DNA of 64,000 nt from Sphingobacterium sp. UBA5670 (GTDB taxonomy: Bacteria; Bacteroidota; Bacteroidia; Sphingobacteriales; Sphingobacteriaceae): the NCBI RefSeq assembly GCF_002420705.1, contig NZ_DIIM01000021.1:167810-231809 (forward strand), written 5' to 3'. The notes under the pieces are model-generated. The model worked only from the letters and a program-made list of their open reading frames with translations, did not search any database and had not been told where the DNA came from. A program made the translations under genes and the position numbers. How positions within the stretch are numbered: the stretch's first letter is position 1; each line of letters starts with the position of its first letter. Positions 44,236 to 52,953 of the stretch are shown in pieces.

Positions 44236-45471
44236 TTACTGTCCTGAATGTGCCACTTTCTCTTCTTTAAAAAATACAGCAAATAACAGAAGGCAAAAAC
44301 AGGAAATACCTGCAGGGATAAACCAAAGATATTCCCAAAACTGCGCAGCATAAGCTGTTTTTAGATAGTCTGAAACAACGCCAGCAACCCAAAATCCGAT
44401 CAGCATCCCGACGCCATACATCGCAATGGTAATAAGCCCCTGTGCAGAAGCTTTGTATTTTTCACCAGCAATCCTATCTGTATAGATCTGGCCGACAACA
44501 AACATAAAATCATAGCAGATACCATGCAATAAAATACCGAATACAAGTAGAAAAGCTCTTTCCTGACCGTCGCCATAAGCGAAAAACAAATAGCGGAGTG
44601 CCCAGGCTGCAATCCCCAATAAAATCATCTTTTTATACCCCAAACGTCTAAAGAAAAAGGGAATCAACAACAGGCAGATGGCTTCGGAAAATTGCCCCAA
44701 TGCCATTTTTGCTGTAGGATTCGGTATTCCGGCGTTGACCAAAAATGGATTGGCATTTTGATAATAGAACGAAATGGGAATACAGATCACAATTGCTGTT
44801 ACAAAAAAAATCAGAAAACTCCGCTGTTTTAAAAGCTTCAATGCATCCAAACCGATTGCCTTTCCAAAATCAAACTTTTCATCTCTAAGCTTCACCTGTG
44901 GTGGTGTTTTTGGTAGGGCCAAACTAAAGAATGCTAGTAACAACGAACAAACCGCGCCCATAATAAAGCTATTATGCAGGGCACCTGCCTGTATCGATTC
45001 GGGCGCATCCCAACGGAACAAATAACTAATCACTAGTCCCGAACAGATCCAACCGATCGTTCCCCACACGCGTACCCCCGGAAAATACTTCTTCGCGTCT
45101 TCAATATGCCGGAATGCGATCCCATTAGATAAGGATAGCGAAGACATGTAAGCCATGAAATAGACAAATACATAGGGATAAAAATGTGTCGCATCCGGTG
45201 CCTGCGACATCCCGTAAAGTAGTCCAGCTCCAATGAGATGTAATGCTGAAAGTACCCGCTCAGCATTAAAATACCTGTCGGCGACAAAACCCACAAAAAA
45301 AGGAGCAAATACAGCACCAAGGGATTGTGTCGCAAAAATATTTGCGACCTCCATACCCGAGGCATTGAGCGATTTCATGAGGTATGTTCCCAAAGTTACA
45401 AACCAAGCCCCTTTGATAAAATACTCTAAAAACATCATCAAGGACAATTGCACGCGTAATACTGGTTTCAT
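44236..45471 (-). CDS. MFS transporter, NHS (nucleoside:H+ symporter) family
   Basis: 411-residue carrier with 12 predicted membrane segments. The start RVQLSLMMFLEYFIKGAWFV and the GTIGWICSGLV and GLITIAMYGVGMLIGFW stretches match the NupG/XapB family. Nucleosides are the family substrate, but many Bacteroidota members have no tested substrate. It lies 157 nt downstream of the dipeptidase gene on the same strand; that gap holds a pair of 11-bp direct repeats, so it may have its own promoter while belonging to the same pathway. Confidence 0.85.
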   Translation of the reverse strand: MKPVLRVQLSLMMFLEYFIKGAWFVTLGTYLMKSLNASGMEVANIFATQSLGAVFAPFFVGFVADRYFNAERVLSALHLIGAGLLYGMSQAPDATHFYPYVFVYFMAYMSSLSLSNGIAFRHIEDAKKYFPGVRVWGTIGWICSGLVISYLFRWDAPESIQAGALHNSFIMGAVCSLLLAFFSLALPKTPPQVKLRDEKFDFGKAIGLDALKLLKQRSFLIFFVTAIVICIPISFYYQNANPFLVNAGIPNPTAKMALGQFSEAICLLLIPFFFRRLGYKKMILLGIAAWALRYLFFAYGDGQERAFLLVFGILLHGICYDFMFVVGQIYTDRIAGEKYKASAQGLITIAMYGVGMLIGFWVAGVVSDYLKTAYAAQFWEYLWFIPAGISCFCLLLFAVFFKEEKVAHSGQ

Positions 45472-45604
45472 CTCTTCATTCGTGTTGGAGGTGTTTGTTT
45501 TGATTCGTTTAATCGGCTTCGCTATTGTAAGTGACTGCTCTCAAGACATGCTATCATCTTGGTAGGTTATTGACCTATTTGTGCTCAAGTATGTCTCCAT
45601 TTCT

Positions 45605-45635
45605 TTTCTTAAGATAGATTATCCTTTCTTAAGAT
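45605..45635. repeat. Pair of 11-bp direct repeats
   Basis: TTTCTTAAGAT at 45605-45615 and 45625-45635, 20 bp apart (two helical turns), each containing the palindrome CTTAAG. The second copy spans the dipeptidase stop codon. Possible regulator site upstream of the MFS gene. Confidence 0.5.
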
Positions 45636-46723
45636 TCGGGCAATGCATTTCGCATAAAATTAAGCCAGTTCTTGCTGGCAATCTTTTCAAGACCCGTGTT
45701 ATCATACCCTCTTTTTGACAGGATACCAAATACTTTTTGGATATCAGCAATAGTTTCCAGATCATAAGGGCATTGCTCACGGCCAAATGCTCCATCTAAA
45801 TCGCTTCCCACGCCGACATGATCGACATTTCCTGCCAATTGACAAATATGATCAATATTGTTGGCCATGATTTCCATGGAGCAATTGCTTGTTTTAGGGT
45901 CGGATACCCCGCGGACCCAATTAGGTACCATCATCCAAGCATCGAGCGCTACACCGATCACCGCTTTTTTCTCCACAAGTGTCTTAATCATTTCATCGCT
46001 GAACTGCCTATTATGGTCCACAAACTTGCGGCAATTATTATGACTGGCCCAAATCGCCCCGTTATAACGTTGTACAGCATCCCAAAAAGCATCATCATTG
46101 AGGTGTGTCGCATCCAATATCATCCCCAATCGTTCCATTTCCCGTAATAAACTTATTCCCTGCTCATTAAGCTTGCCGGATGAGTCTGTTCCATTAGCAT
46201 ATCTACCTGGCCCGTAATGTGCTGGCCCAATAGCTCTTAAACCATAGTTATAGGCTGTTTCGAGATAGCTAATATCTACAATGGAATCGGCACCTTCCAG
46301 ACTCAGCAGATATCCAATTGGCTTATCGGCATGATCGCTGCCATCCGACCAAAGAGCCAAGTGCTGGTCCAGATCAGTTTTTGAACAGATCATTTTCATT
46401 TGTCCATCGGCTTCCATTGCTTTATACCATGCAAGCTGTCCCTGTGTTTGCGCCCATGCCTGTTCAGGTGAGTACCAGCCTGGTAAAGAACTTTCGGGTT
46501 TTACGAATCGAGCGATTTGTGTAGCAACAACCAAACCAATATGACCACGACGCAATTCGTCAAAAGTGACTGTTGCCTTAGCCCGATCGGGTTTGTCATC
46601 CATGCCCTTTTCCCTACGGTTCAGTTCAGTAATCGGCAAGCGAAGATCCCGATTCCATTCCATAGCATTCATACTCAAATCCAAATGTGCATCGACCAAA
46701 AATGGCATTTCAAATTCGTACAT
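45629..46723 (-). CDS. Membrane dipeptidase family peptidase (M19)
   Basis: 364-residue zinc dipeptidase of the amidohydrolase fold. Metal ligands: His13 and Asp15 in VDAHLDLSMN, a Glu in SLEGADSI, and the His pairs in DATHLNDDAF and ASHNNCR, with GSDLDGAFGR near the end. The start at 46723 is chosen since it falls 1 nt after the upstream stop and places HxD near the N terminus; longer in-frame starts (46807) would overlap the upstream gene. M19 enzymes cleave dipeptides, some with a D residue at the C-terminal position, which fits the neighbouring D-amino-acid enzyme. Confidence 0.9.
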   Translation of the reverse strand: MYEFEMPFLVDAHLDLSMNAMEWNRDLRLPITELNRREKGMDDKPDRAKATVTFDELRRGHIGLVVATQIARFVKPESSLPGWYSPEQAWAQTQGQLAWYKAMEADGQMKMICSKTDLDQHLALWSDGSDHADKPIGYLLSLEGADSIVDISYLETAYNYGLRAIGPAHYGPGRYANGTDSSGKLNEQGISLLREMERLGMILDATHLNDDAFWDAVQRYNGAIWASHNNCRKFVDHNRQFSDEMIKTLVEKKAVIGVALDAWMMVPNWVRGVSDPKTSNCSMEIMANNIDHICQLAGNVDHVGVGSDLDGAFGREQCPYDLETIADIQKVFGILSKRGYDNTGLEKIASKNWLNFMRNALPES

Positions 46724-46724
46724 A

Positions 46725-47831
46725 TCAATAATGTATTTTTTTATTTCGTGCATAAACAGTCCAAATTTGATCTGCCTGCCGTTCATGGACAACTTGAAGT
46801 TCGCCATAACAGGCTACTGTCGGGCAGATATGTCGTGGTACAGCATACAGCGCATCCCCTAAGTTAAACTGTTTACTATCTGTCACCTCAACAACCAGAT
46901 GTTCTTCACTCTGCATTTTTATTTCGCCAATACGCGGATCGAAAAACTTGACACGAGGCTGTGGCGATTCACATGCAACTGATTTATACCCCAGGTCCAA
47001 ACAAAGGTGCTTGTGATCAACAATAGAAACGACACGCGTCAGAAGTACCGCTGCAAGCATAAAATCCTGTTCTACATAATTTTCGGCATAGCCAAAATCC
47101 CAAAATACAAAGGTTCCGGGACTGCATTCTACATCGTTACGTTCGGCATGAAAAGGGAAACTTGGCGAACCGCCAATAACTTTAGTCAAAGGTTTAGAAG
47201 TGGACACCTGCGCCATAAGGTAGGCGGTTTCGAGTATACCATATGAATGTTGGGATTGCTTTTCGCGAAGTTTATAATCTTTGTCATGAATATGACCGTC
47301 ATAACCATGCACACCTACCAACTGAATACCTTCCAAAAGATGGATATCCATAACGAGACGCTCAATCCCTTCTAAAGCCACTCCTGTACGTCCCATGCCA
47401 ATATTAACATCCAGATAAACAGCACTGCGTAAGCCTTTCGACAGACTCCGCTTTGAAATCTCCTGTGCTGCATCGACATGATCCACAAGACAGGAAAAAT
47501 GTGTCTCCGGAAAGGCGGCTATGAGATTCAAAAAACGATCTATCTTTGGCCCTACGGGCTGGTATGCCAGCAAAACATCCTTCGCACCGATAACAGCCAA
47601 TAGCTCAGCTTCCGCAATCGTTGCACACTTAAACTTTGTAATCCCCTTATCCATCATTAGCTGGCATACTTCCCGACACTTGTTCGTTTTGATATGCGGC
47701 CGCAATCGATCAGCCCGCCCATGCACAATATGTAAAGCGCGGTCTATGTTCTTGACAATGCGATCAGGGTAGACCAACAGGGCTGGCGAATCGACCTGAT
47801 CGACATCATGTATATGGCACCAAGTTTCCAT
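46725..47831 (-). CDS. D-threonine aldolase / D-serine dehydratase-like PLP enzyme
   Basis: 368-residue fold-type III (alanine-racemase-like) PLP enzyme of the D-TA/DSD1 family. The PLP Lys48 is in LRPHIKTNKC. The C-terminal zinc motif is VPRHICPTV (His and Cys as in DSD1). Members split D-threonine to glycine and acetaldehyde, or dehydrate D-serine to pyruvate; the sequence alone does not decide. The start at 47831 (METWCHIHDV) is preferred over a TTG at 47855 that would overlap ridA. Its neighbours ridA, gntP and a dipeptidase suggest D-amino-acid catabolism. Confidence 0.9.
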   Translation of the reverse strand: METWCHIHDVDQVDSPALLVYPDRIVKNIDRALHIVHGRADRLRPHIKTNKCREVCQLMMDKGITKFKCATIAEAELLAVIGAKDVLLAYQPVGPKIDRFLNLIAAFPETHFSCLVDHVDAAQEISKRSLSKGLRSAVYLDVNIGMGRTGVALEGIERLVMDIHLLEGIQLVGVHGYDGHIHDKDYKLREKQSQHSYGILETAYLMAQVSTSKPLTKVIGGSPSFPFHAERNDVECSPGTFVFWDFGYAENYVEQDFMLAAVLLTRVVSIVDHKHLCLDLGYKSVACESPQPRVKFFDPRIGEIKMQSEEHLVVEVTDSKQFNLGDALYAVPRHICPTVACYGELQVVHERQADQIWTVYARNKKIHY

Positions 47832-47841
47832 ACAATTCCGA

Positions 47842-48306
47842 TTAGTATAACTCAAATAATGCTTCGATTTCTACGGGAATATTATCTGGCAGCGAACCGA
47901 ACCCAACAGCGCTCCGTGTTCCGATACCATTTTCTTCGCCCCAGACCGCAGCAAATAGCTCACTACATCCGTTGATTACACCCGGATGATAAAGAAAATC
48001 CGAGGTACAGTTGACCATACCCAATACTTTGATTACACGTTTGATTTTGTTCAATGACCCCAAATTGGTTTTAATGGTCGACAACATGGTTAGGCCAACT
48101 TGTCTCGCTGCAAGTTTGCCTTCCTCAGGACTGATATCACTTCCAATGCGACCGATAATTAATGCAGCATCATCTTGTACGGGACCATGACCAGAAAGAT
48201 ACAGGTACTTACCATCAATAACGTATGGTTTATAAACACCTTTTGGCGCCGGTGCCGGAGGTAGTGTCAAACCTAATTTTTCGAATTGTTCATCTGCGTT
48301 GTACAT
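47842..48306 (-). CDS. RidA family enamine/imine deaminase
   Basis: 154-residue YjgF/YER057c/UK114 protein. GHGPVQDDAALIIG, the Arg in GTRSAVGFGSLP and the final PVEIEALFEL are the active-site features of the family. RidA proteins hydrolyse 2-aminoacrylate and related enamines, products of PLP-dependent serine/threonine dehydratases. This directly matches the next gene, a D-serine dehydratase-type enzyme, 10 nt downstream. Confidence 0.93.
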   Translation of the reverse strand: MYNADEQFEKLGLTLPPAPAPKGVYKPYVIDGKYLYLSGHGPVQDDAALIIGRIGSDISPEEGKLAARQVGLTMLSTIKTNLGSLNKIKRVIKVLGMVNCTSDFLYHPGVINGCSELFAAVWGEENGIGTRSAVGFGSLPDNIPVEIEALFELY

Positions 48307-48336
48307 CTTTAACGATTTTAAAGTTTAAAATAATAG

Positions 48337-49665
48337 CTAATATAAAATTAATTGCAATAGCAAAACAGCAAGCAGTCCAACGATGGAAACAATCGCCTCC
48401 ATGATCGACCAGGAAAAGAGCGTAGCTTTCACGCTAAGGCCAAAGTATTCCTTAAACAACCAGAATCCAGTATCATTCACATGTGAAAACATCAGACTGC
48501 CAGCACCTATTGCCAATACCATGAGATTGGGATCTACTTTTCCGCCAGTAACAATAGGCAGCAGAACACCGGCGGCTGTCAGGGCCGCTACTGTGGCCGA
48601 ACCGACACAGCCCCTGATCACGGCTGTAATCAGCCAGGCTAACAATAAAGGTGAAATGGGAAGCTGCTGCAGCGTATTGGCCAGCATCAGGCTGACACCA
48701 CTGTCCTCCATCACTTGTTTAAAAATTCCCGAACCGGCAATAATCAATAGAATCATGGCAATATCTTTCACTGCAGACTCATAAACTGACATCACATTGG
48801 CCATCGTGCGCCCCAATTTCAGTCCTAATAAATAGGTAGCGACGCTAATAGCGATGACCATGACAACGGTAGGATTACCGACAAACTTGATTCCCTGTTG
48901 CAGGGCTGTATTAGCGGTATTGGCGACATAAGGAAGCACTGTAAACAGAATAATGAGCAATACCGGCAATAAAGCGACAATCAAACTCACGCACACTGTC
49001 GGACGTCTGAATTCTTCTATATCTGAGCGATCTTGTTCGCGGAAAATAGATTCTTGACTTGGCTGTATATTTTTCAGGCTTCTCGCAAATATAGGTCCGC
49101 CTAAAACGATAGCAGGTATAGCAATTAAGAGTCCATAAATAAGTGTCAGTCCCATATCGGCATGAAACAAAGCGACAAGCGCAACGGGGGAAGGATGTGG
49201 CGGAATAAATCCATGCGTTACAGACAAGGCTGCCAGCATCGGTAATCCAATATAGACTGCAGGAAGTTTATACCGATAGGAAATAGAAAATATTAAAGGG
49301 ACTAATAAGACAAATCCAACACCATAAAAAAGCGGTATACCAACAACAAAGCCCGTCAACATAAGACCCCATTGAAGATATTTCTCTCCCATTAAGCGGA
49401 CCATTTGTTCTGCAATAATCTCAGCCGCTCCACTTTCGGCCACAATTTTCCCCAACATAGCTCCCAATACAATAATCAATGTCAGACTCCCCATAACGCC
49501 TGCCACTCCCTTTTCAACGGTACCCACGAGCGCTGAGGGAGGAATTCCTAAACAAAGTCCACTGAGCAGGGAAACTACCAAAAAAGAGAGAAAGGCATTG
49601 ATCTTAAAATAAGTTATGCAAAGGATGAGCAAACAAATGCTGATTACAATGAGGATTATGGTCAT
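48337..49665 (-). CDS. GntP-family permease
   Basis: 442-residue inner-membrane symporter with about 12 hydrophobic segments, of the gluconate:H+ symporter family. Family stretches: GKIVAESGAAEIIAEQMV, GFIPPHPSPVALVALF and RGCVGSATVAALTAAGVL. The family includes DsdX, a D-serine transporter, as well as gluconate carriers. With a D-serine/threonine enzyme and ridA following (30-nt gap), D-amino-acid uptake is the more likely role; this is inference. First gene of the cluster, with a 7-bp inverted repeat just upstream (49684-49698). Confidence 0.9.
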   Translation of the reverse strand: MTIILIVISICLLILCITYFKINAFLSFLVVSLLSGLCLGIPPSALVGTVEKGVAGVMGSLTLIIVLGAMLGKIVAESGAAEIIAEQMVRLMGEKYLQWGLMLTGFVVGIPLFYGVGFVLLVPLIFSISYRYKLPAVYIGLPMLAALSVTHGFIPPHPSPVALVALFHADMGLTLIYGLLIAIPAIVLGGPIFARSLKNIQPSQESIFREQDRSDIEEFRRPTVCVSLIVALLPVLLIILFTVLPYVANTANTALQQGIKFVGNPTVVMVIAISVATYLLGLKLGRTMANVMSVYESAVKDIAMILLIIAGSGIFKQVMEDSGVSLMLANTLQQLPISPLLLAWLITAVIRGCVGSATVAALTAAGVLLPIVTGGKVDPNLMVLAIGAGSLMFSHVNDTGFWLFKEYFGLSVKATLFSWSIMEAIVSIVGLLAVLLLQLILY

Positions 49666-49683
49666 TATATCACTATTAGGTTT

Positions 49684-49698
49684 CTCTCAATTTGAGAG
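49684..49698. promoter_or_regulatory. Palindrome upstream of gntP
   Basis: CTCTCAATTTGAGAG: perfect 7-bp arms around a single T, starting 19 nt before the gntP ATG. Candidate operator for the D-amino-acid cluster. Confidence 0.4.
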
Positions 49699-49794
49699 CT
49701 TGTGTAAAATTTGGTCTAGTAAATCATTTTTTCATCCTGAAAGTAAGGATATTTTTCATTTTTCGCAAGGAAAACGAAAAATTAATGAAAGCAA

Positions 49795-49824
49795 AAAAGG
49801 TATGACTTACGCCATACCTTTTTG
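49795..49824 (-). terminator. Terminator of the pepD gene
   Basis: AAAAAGGTATG (49795-49805) and CATACCTTTTT (49814-49824) form a perfect 11-bp stem past the minus-strand stop at 49876. Confidence 0.8.
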
Positions 49825-49875
49825 GTTTTCACAACCTACTACCGTGTACACACGAGATTATGCTGGTTTTTAAAC

Positions 49876-51342
49876 TTATTTTTTAGGGATCTCTTTGAGA
49901 ATTTCGAGCACAAAACTCCAAAACTTCTGCACAGAAGAAATGGAAACACGCTCGGCCGGCGAATGCGCACCTAAGATTGTCGGTCCAAAAGAAATCATAT
50001 CCATTCCTGGATAGTTTGTCCCTAAGATCCCGCACTCAAGTCCGGCATGACAAGCCACTACTTCTGGGGCTTCTCCATGCTGTCTATTGTAAATCGATTT
50101 GAGAACTTCTAAAATTTCAGAATTCGGATTAGGTGCCCAACCTGGATAATTACCTGAAAAGCTGACCGTAAAACCACCCAGCTCGAATGCCGCCTGTAAA
50201 GATTGCGCTAAATCAAACTTCGAAGTTTCAACAGAAGACCTCGTTAGACATTTAATGGAGATCTTTTCACCCCCTACTTCTACTTTCGCAATATTATTGG
50301 AGGTTTCTACCAGATCTTCAAAGTCGGCACTTACACGATACACACCATTTAAAGCCGCATAAACACTGTTAATCAAATTCTCTTGCACCTGCACAGGAAC
50401 TACTGTCGCGTAAGCAGCATCTGTCTGCTTCACGACTATTTCCATCGCCGGTTCTGTCGTCGCAAATTCGAGTTTAATATCCTGAGCCAATTGTGTCAGA
50501 TGCGCCACAAAGCTAGTGGCTTTATCCTTAAGAATAACCACCTTTGCAACACTTTCCCTAGGGATCGCATTACGTAGACTTCCACCCAACAACGACGCAA
50601 TACGCAAGCCATAGTGCTCATTGGCTCGATAAAGCAAGCGATTCATCACCTTATTGGCGTTTGCAAAGCCTTTATGAATGTCCATACCGGAGTGGCCGCC
50701 GTGCAAACCTTTCACGGTAATTTCAAAAGATAACGTATCAAAAGGACAAGGTTCCGCGGTATAAGACTGTGTAGCCGTCACGTCAATTCCCCCAGCACAA
50801 CCGATATCAATTTCAGTATCATTCTCGGTATCCAGATTCAATAAGATTTCACCCGAAAGTACGCCTCCCTTTAAACCTAAAGCTCCGGTCATCCCTGTCT
50901 CTTCATCAATGGTAAACAAGGCTTCGATAGCTGGATGCACAATAACCGATGATTCCAGGATTGCCATAATCGTCGCAACCCCGAGACCATTATCTGCGCC
51001 CAAAGTGGTTCCTTCTGCTTTCACCCAGTCGCCATCTACATACATCTTAATACCTTCAGTATCGAAGTCAAATACAGTATCGTTGTTTTTTTGATGTACC
51101 ATATCCAAATGTGACTGCAATACAATCGTCTTACGATCTTCCATTCCCGGAGTAGCAGATTTCTTGATGAGCACATTCCCGATCTCATCGACACTTGTTT
51201 CTAACCCGAGGGATTTTCCAAACTCTACCATAAAAGCAATCACGCGCTCCTCTTTTTTAGAAGCTCTTGGCACCGCATTTAATGCGGAGAAATTTTTCCA
51301 AATTGCTTTTGGTTCTAAGTTATCTAAACTATTTTCAATCAT
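49876..51342 (-). CDS. pepD: Aminoacyl-histidine dipeptidase (M20, PepD)
   Basis: 488-residue zinc dipeptidase acting on Xaa-His dipeptides such as carnosine. Metal ligands appear in order: VLQSHLDMVHQK (His, Asp), LGADNGLGVA (Asp), DEETGMTG (Glu), and a late GAHSPAERV (His). A dimerisation domain lies in the middle (about 205-390). It is cytoplasmic with no signal peptide. A -7 box (TAACTTTG, 51363-51370) lies 20 nt upstream. Single gene with its own terminator. Confidence 0.93.
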   Translation of the reverse strand: MIENSLDNLEPKAIWKNFSALNAVPRASKKEERVIAFMVEFGKSLGLETSVDEIGNVLIKKSATPGMEDRKTIVLQSHLDMVHQKNNDTVFDFDTEGIKMYVDGDWVKAEGTTLGADNGLGVATIMAILESSVIVHPAIEALFTIDEETGMTGALGLKGGVLSGEILLNLDTENDTEIDIGCAGGIDVTATQSYTAEPCPFDTLSFEITVKGLHGGHSGMDIHKGFANANKVMNRLLYRANEHYGLRIASLLGGSLRNAIPRESVAKVVILKDKATSFVAHLTQLAQDIKLEFATTEPAMEIVVKQTDAAYATVVPVQVQENLINSVYAALNGVYRVSADFEDLVETSNNIAKVEVGGEKISIKCLTRSSVETSKFDLAQSLQAAFELGGFTVSFSGNYPGWAPNPNSEILEVLKSIYNRQHGEAPEVVACHAGLECGILGTNYPGMDMISFGPTILGAHSPAERVSISSVQKFWSFVLEILKEIPKK

Positions 51343-51362
51343 ATCTAAAATTTTTCCTTGGC

Positions 51363-51370
51363 CAAAGTTA
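51363..51370 (-). promoter_or_regulatory. -7 box of pepD
   Basis: TAACTTTG on the minus strand, 20 nt before the ATG at 51342. No clear -33 TTG at the usual spacing. Confidence 0.5.
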
Positions 51371-51468
51371 CTCGATTTTTATTAGATATCCGTTGATTAT
51401 TAACCTGCAATAAAACAAAAGACAAGCGCTATTCGTTCTTATGAGGGTGTAAACATGAACATAAAACT

Positions 51469-52953
51469 ATGCATAGACCAGTACACGTTGAACGAAAAGA
51501 TATTTACTTTAAACCGGATAAAAAAAGAGTTTTAGCACGTTTTTTTTCGCTAGGAGATGACCGCACTGTAAAGGTTATCAAACGTATTTTATCCCTGAAC
51601 GAATCGGAGCGAAAAGAAGTATTTGGGCAGGTCCTGCGAAGCTATACGAAAAGACATCGCAGCATTGTCCATATTTTTGAACGTAATTTTGACCGGATAA
51701 GCCACTTATTGGAAAAGATTCCATTTCCAAAAGAGAAGTTGACTCAAATTGACAAGTTACTGATAGGTTCCTACTTTACCATGGAATATTCGATTGAATC
51801 GGCCGCCTTATTTAATCCCTCCATTATTGAACACCCCGATCAGACAGAATTATTTAAAGGTGAAAAACGAATTATTCTAAGTTTCAGGGCAACAGGAGAA
51901 GGCCATGTCTCGTCTATCGTTTTTCGATCGGGGACACTTGATATGGAAAACAATATACAGATCGACTATGTGGGTAATTTATTGGATAAACCCATGCAAG
52001 TCAAAAATCACCGCTATCACAAGGAGTCTTTCTTAAAGAAAATGAATGAGCTGCATGCCCAACCCACGGAAGTCAAAACAAAACTGGAAGAAAAGCTAAC
52101 GGAGACATTTACTTACGAAGAACTCAAACGGTATATCGATGAAGTACGGCGGGAAAGTGAGGACAATCTTGAAAATGTGACGTTTTTACAACAGGCACTT
52201 TGGCTCGCATCATCACATTATGAAATGACTTTCTCCCTTGATACTTCCATTTCGGAACGCGTCATATTTCCTATTGCCGATACCGAAAAAAGAGGGATTG
52301 AAGATGCCCGCTTCGTCCAGTTCAAAACGGAAAAAGGTGAGAGCATCTACTATGCGACCTACACCGCTTATGACGGGTTCAGCATCCTTCCTAAATTGCT
52401 CACAACAAAGGATTTTTACCATTTCAAAGTGAAACCCATCTATGGTGAAATCGCTAATAAAGGTGCTGCATTATTTCCACGGAAAATTAACGGTCGCTAT
52501 GCCATGCTCTGCCGTATTGATGGTGAGAACAACTACATCGCCTATTCCAACAACATCAATATCTGGCAGGAAACAGCCATTCGGATCCAGCAACCGGAAT
52601 ATCCATACGAATTCGTCCAGATTGGCAACTGTGGCTCGCCTATTGAAACACAATACGGCTGGTTGATCCTGACCCACGCCGTCGGACCAATGCGTGAATA
52701 TGTTTTGGGGGCCGCTCTTTTGGATCTGGACAACCCCCATGTTGAAATCGGACGGTTGCATAGTCCATTGATGACACCCAATGATGAAGAACGGGAAGGC
52801 TATGTGCCAAACGTTATTTATTCATGCGGGGCTTTAGTCCACAATGAGCATCTCATTTTACCCTATGCGATGTCCGATTATGCATCGACCTATGCAACCA
52901 TTAAGCTCGAAGATTTATTGCTGGCTATCTTGAATCCCGATCGCTATCAATAA
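51469..52953 (+). CDS. GH130 family glycosidase / glycoside phosphorylase
   Basis: 494-residue five-bladed propeller enzyme of the GH130 type. The recognisable core is in the second half: KRGIEDARFVQF (the catalytic-Asp region, with Ala where ED-P-R is common), YATYTAYDG, GAALFPRKINGRYAMLCRID, and QIGNCGSPIETQYGWLILTH. An N-terminal helical extension of about 170 residues precedes it, longer than typical single-domain members. No signal peptide, so it is cytoplasmic. GH130 enzymes act mainly on beta-mannosides, by phosphorolysis or hydrolysis. It is convergent with, and overlaps by 29 nt, a GT4-fusion gene. Confidence 0.88.
   Translation: MHRPVHVERKDIYFKPDKKRVLARFFSLGDDRTVKVIKRILSLNESERKEVFGQVLRSYTKRHRSIVHIFERNFDRISHLLEKIPFPKEKLTQIDKLLIGSYFTMEYSIESAALFNPSIIEHPDQTELFKGEKRIILSFRATGEGHVSSIVFRSGTLDMENNIQIDYVGNLLDKPMQVKNHRYHKESFLKKMNELHAQPTEVKTKLEEKLTETFTYEELKRYIDEVRRESEDNLENVTFLQQALWLASSHYEMTFSLDTSISERVIFPIADTEKRGIEDARFVQFKTEKGESIYYATYTAYDGFSILPKLLTTKDFYHFKVKPIYGEIANKGAALFPRKINGRYAMLCRIDGENNYIAYSNNINIWQETAIRIQQPEYPYEFVQIGNCGSPIETQYGWLILTHAVGPMREYVLGAALLDLDNPHVEIGRLHSPLMTPNDEEREGYVPNVIYSCGALVHNEHLILPYAMSDYASTYATIKLEDLLLAILNPDRYQ

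Noticed and set aside
46724..46807. Longer start for the M19 dipeptidase
   Set aside because: It would overlap the upstream D-TA/DSD1-type gene and push the metal motif away from the N terminus; the ATG at 46723 follows the upstream stop directly.
46517..46867. Plus-strand frames antisense to the dipeptidase and D-TA genes
   Set aside because: No domain or promoter; both minus-strand genes are strongly supported by motifs.
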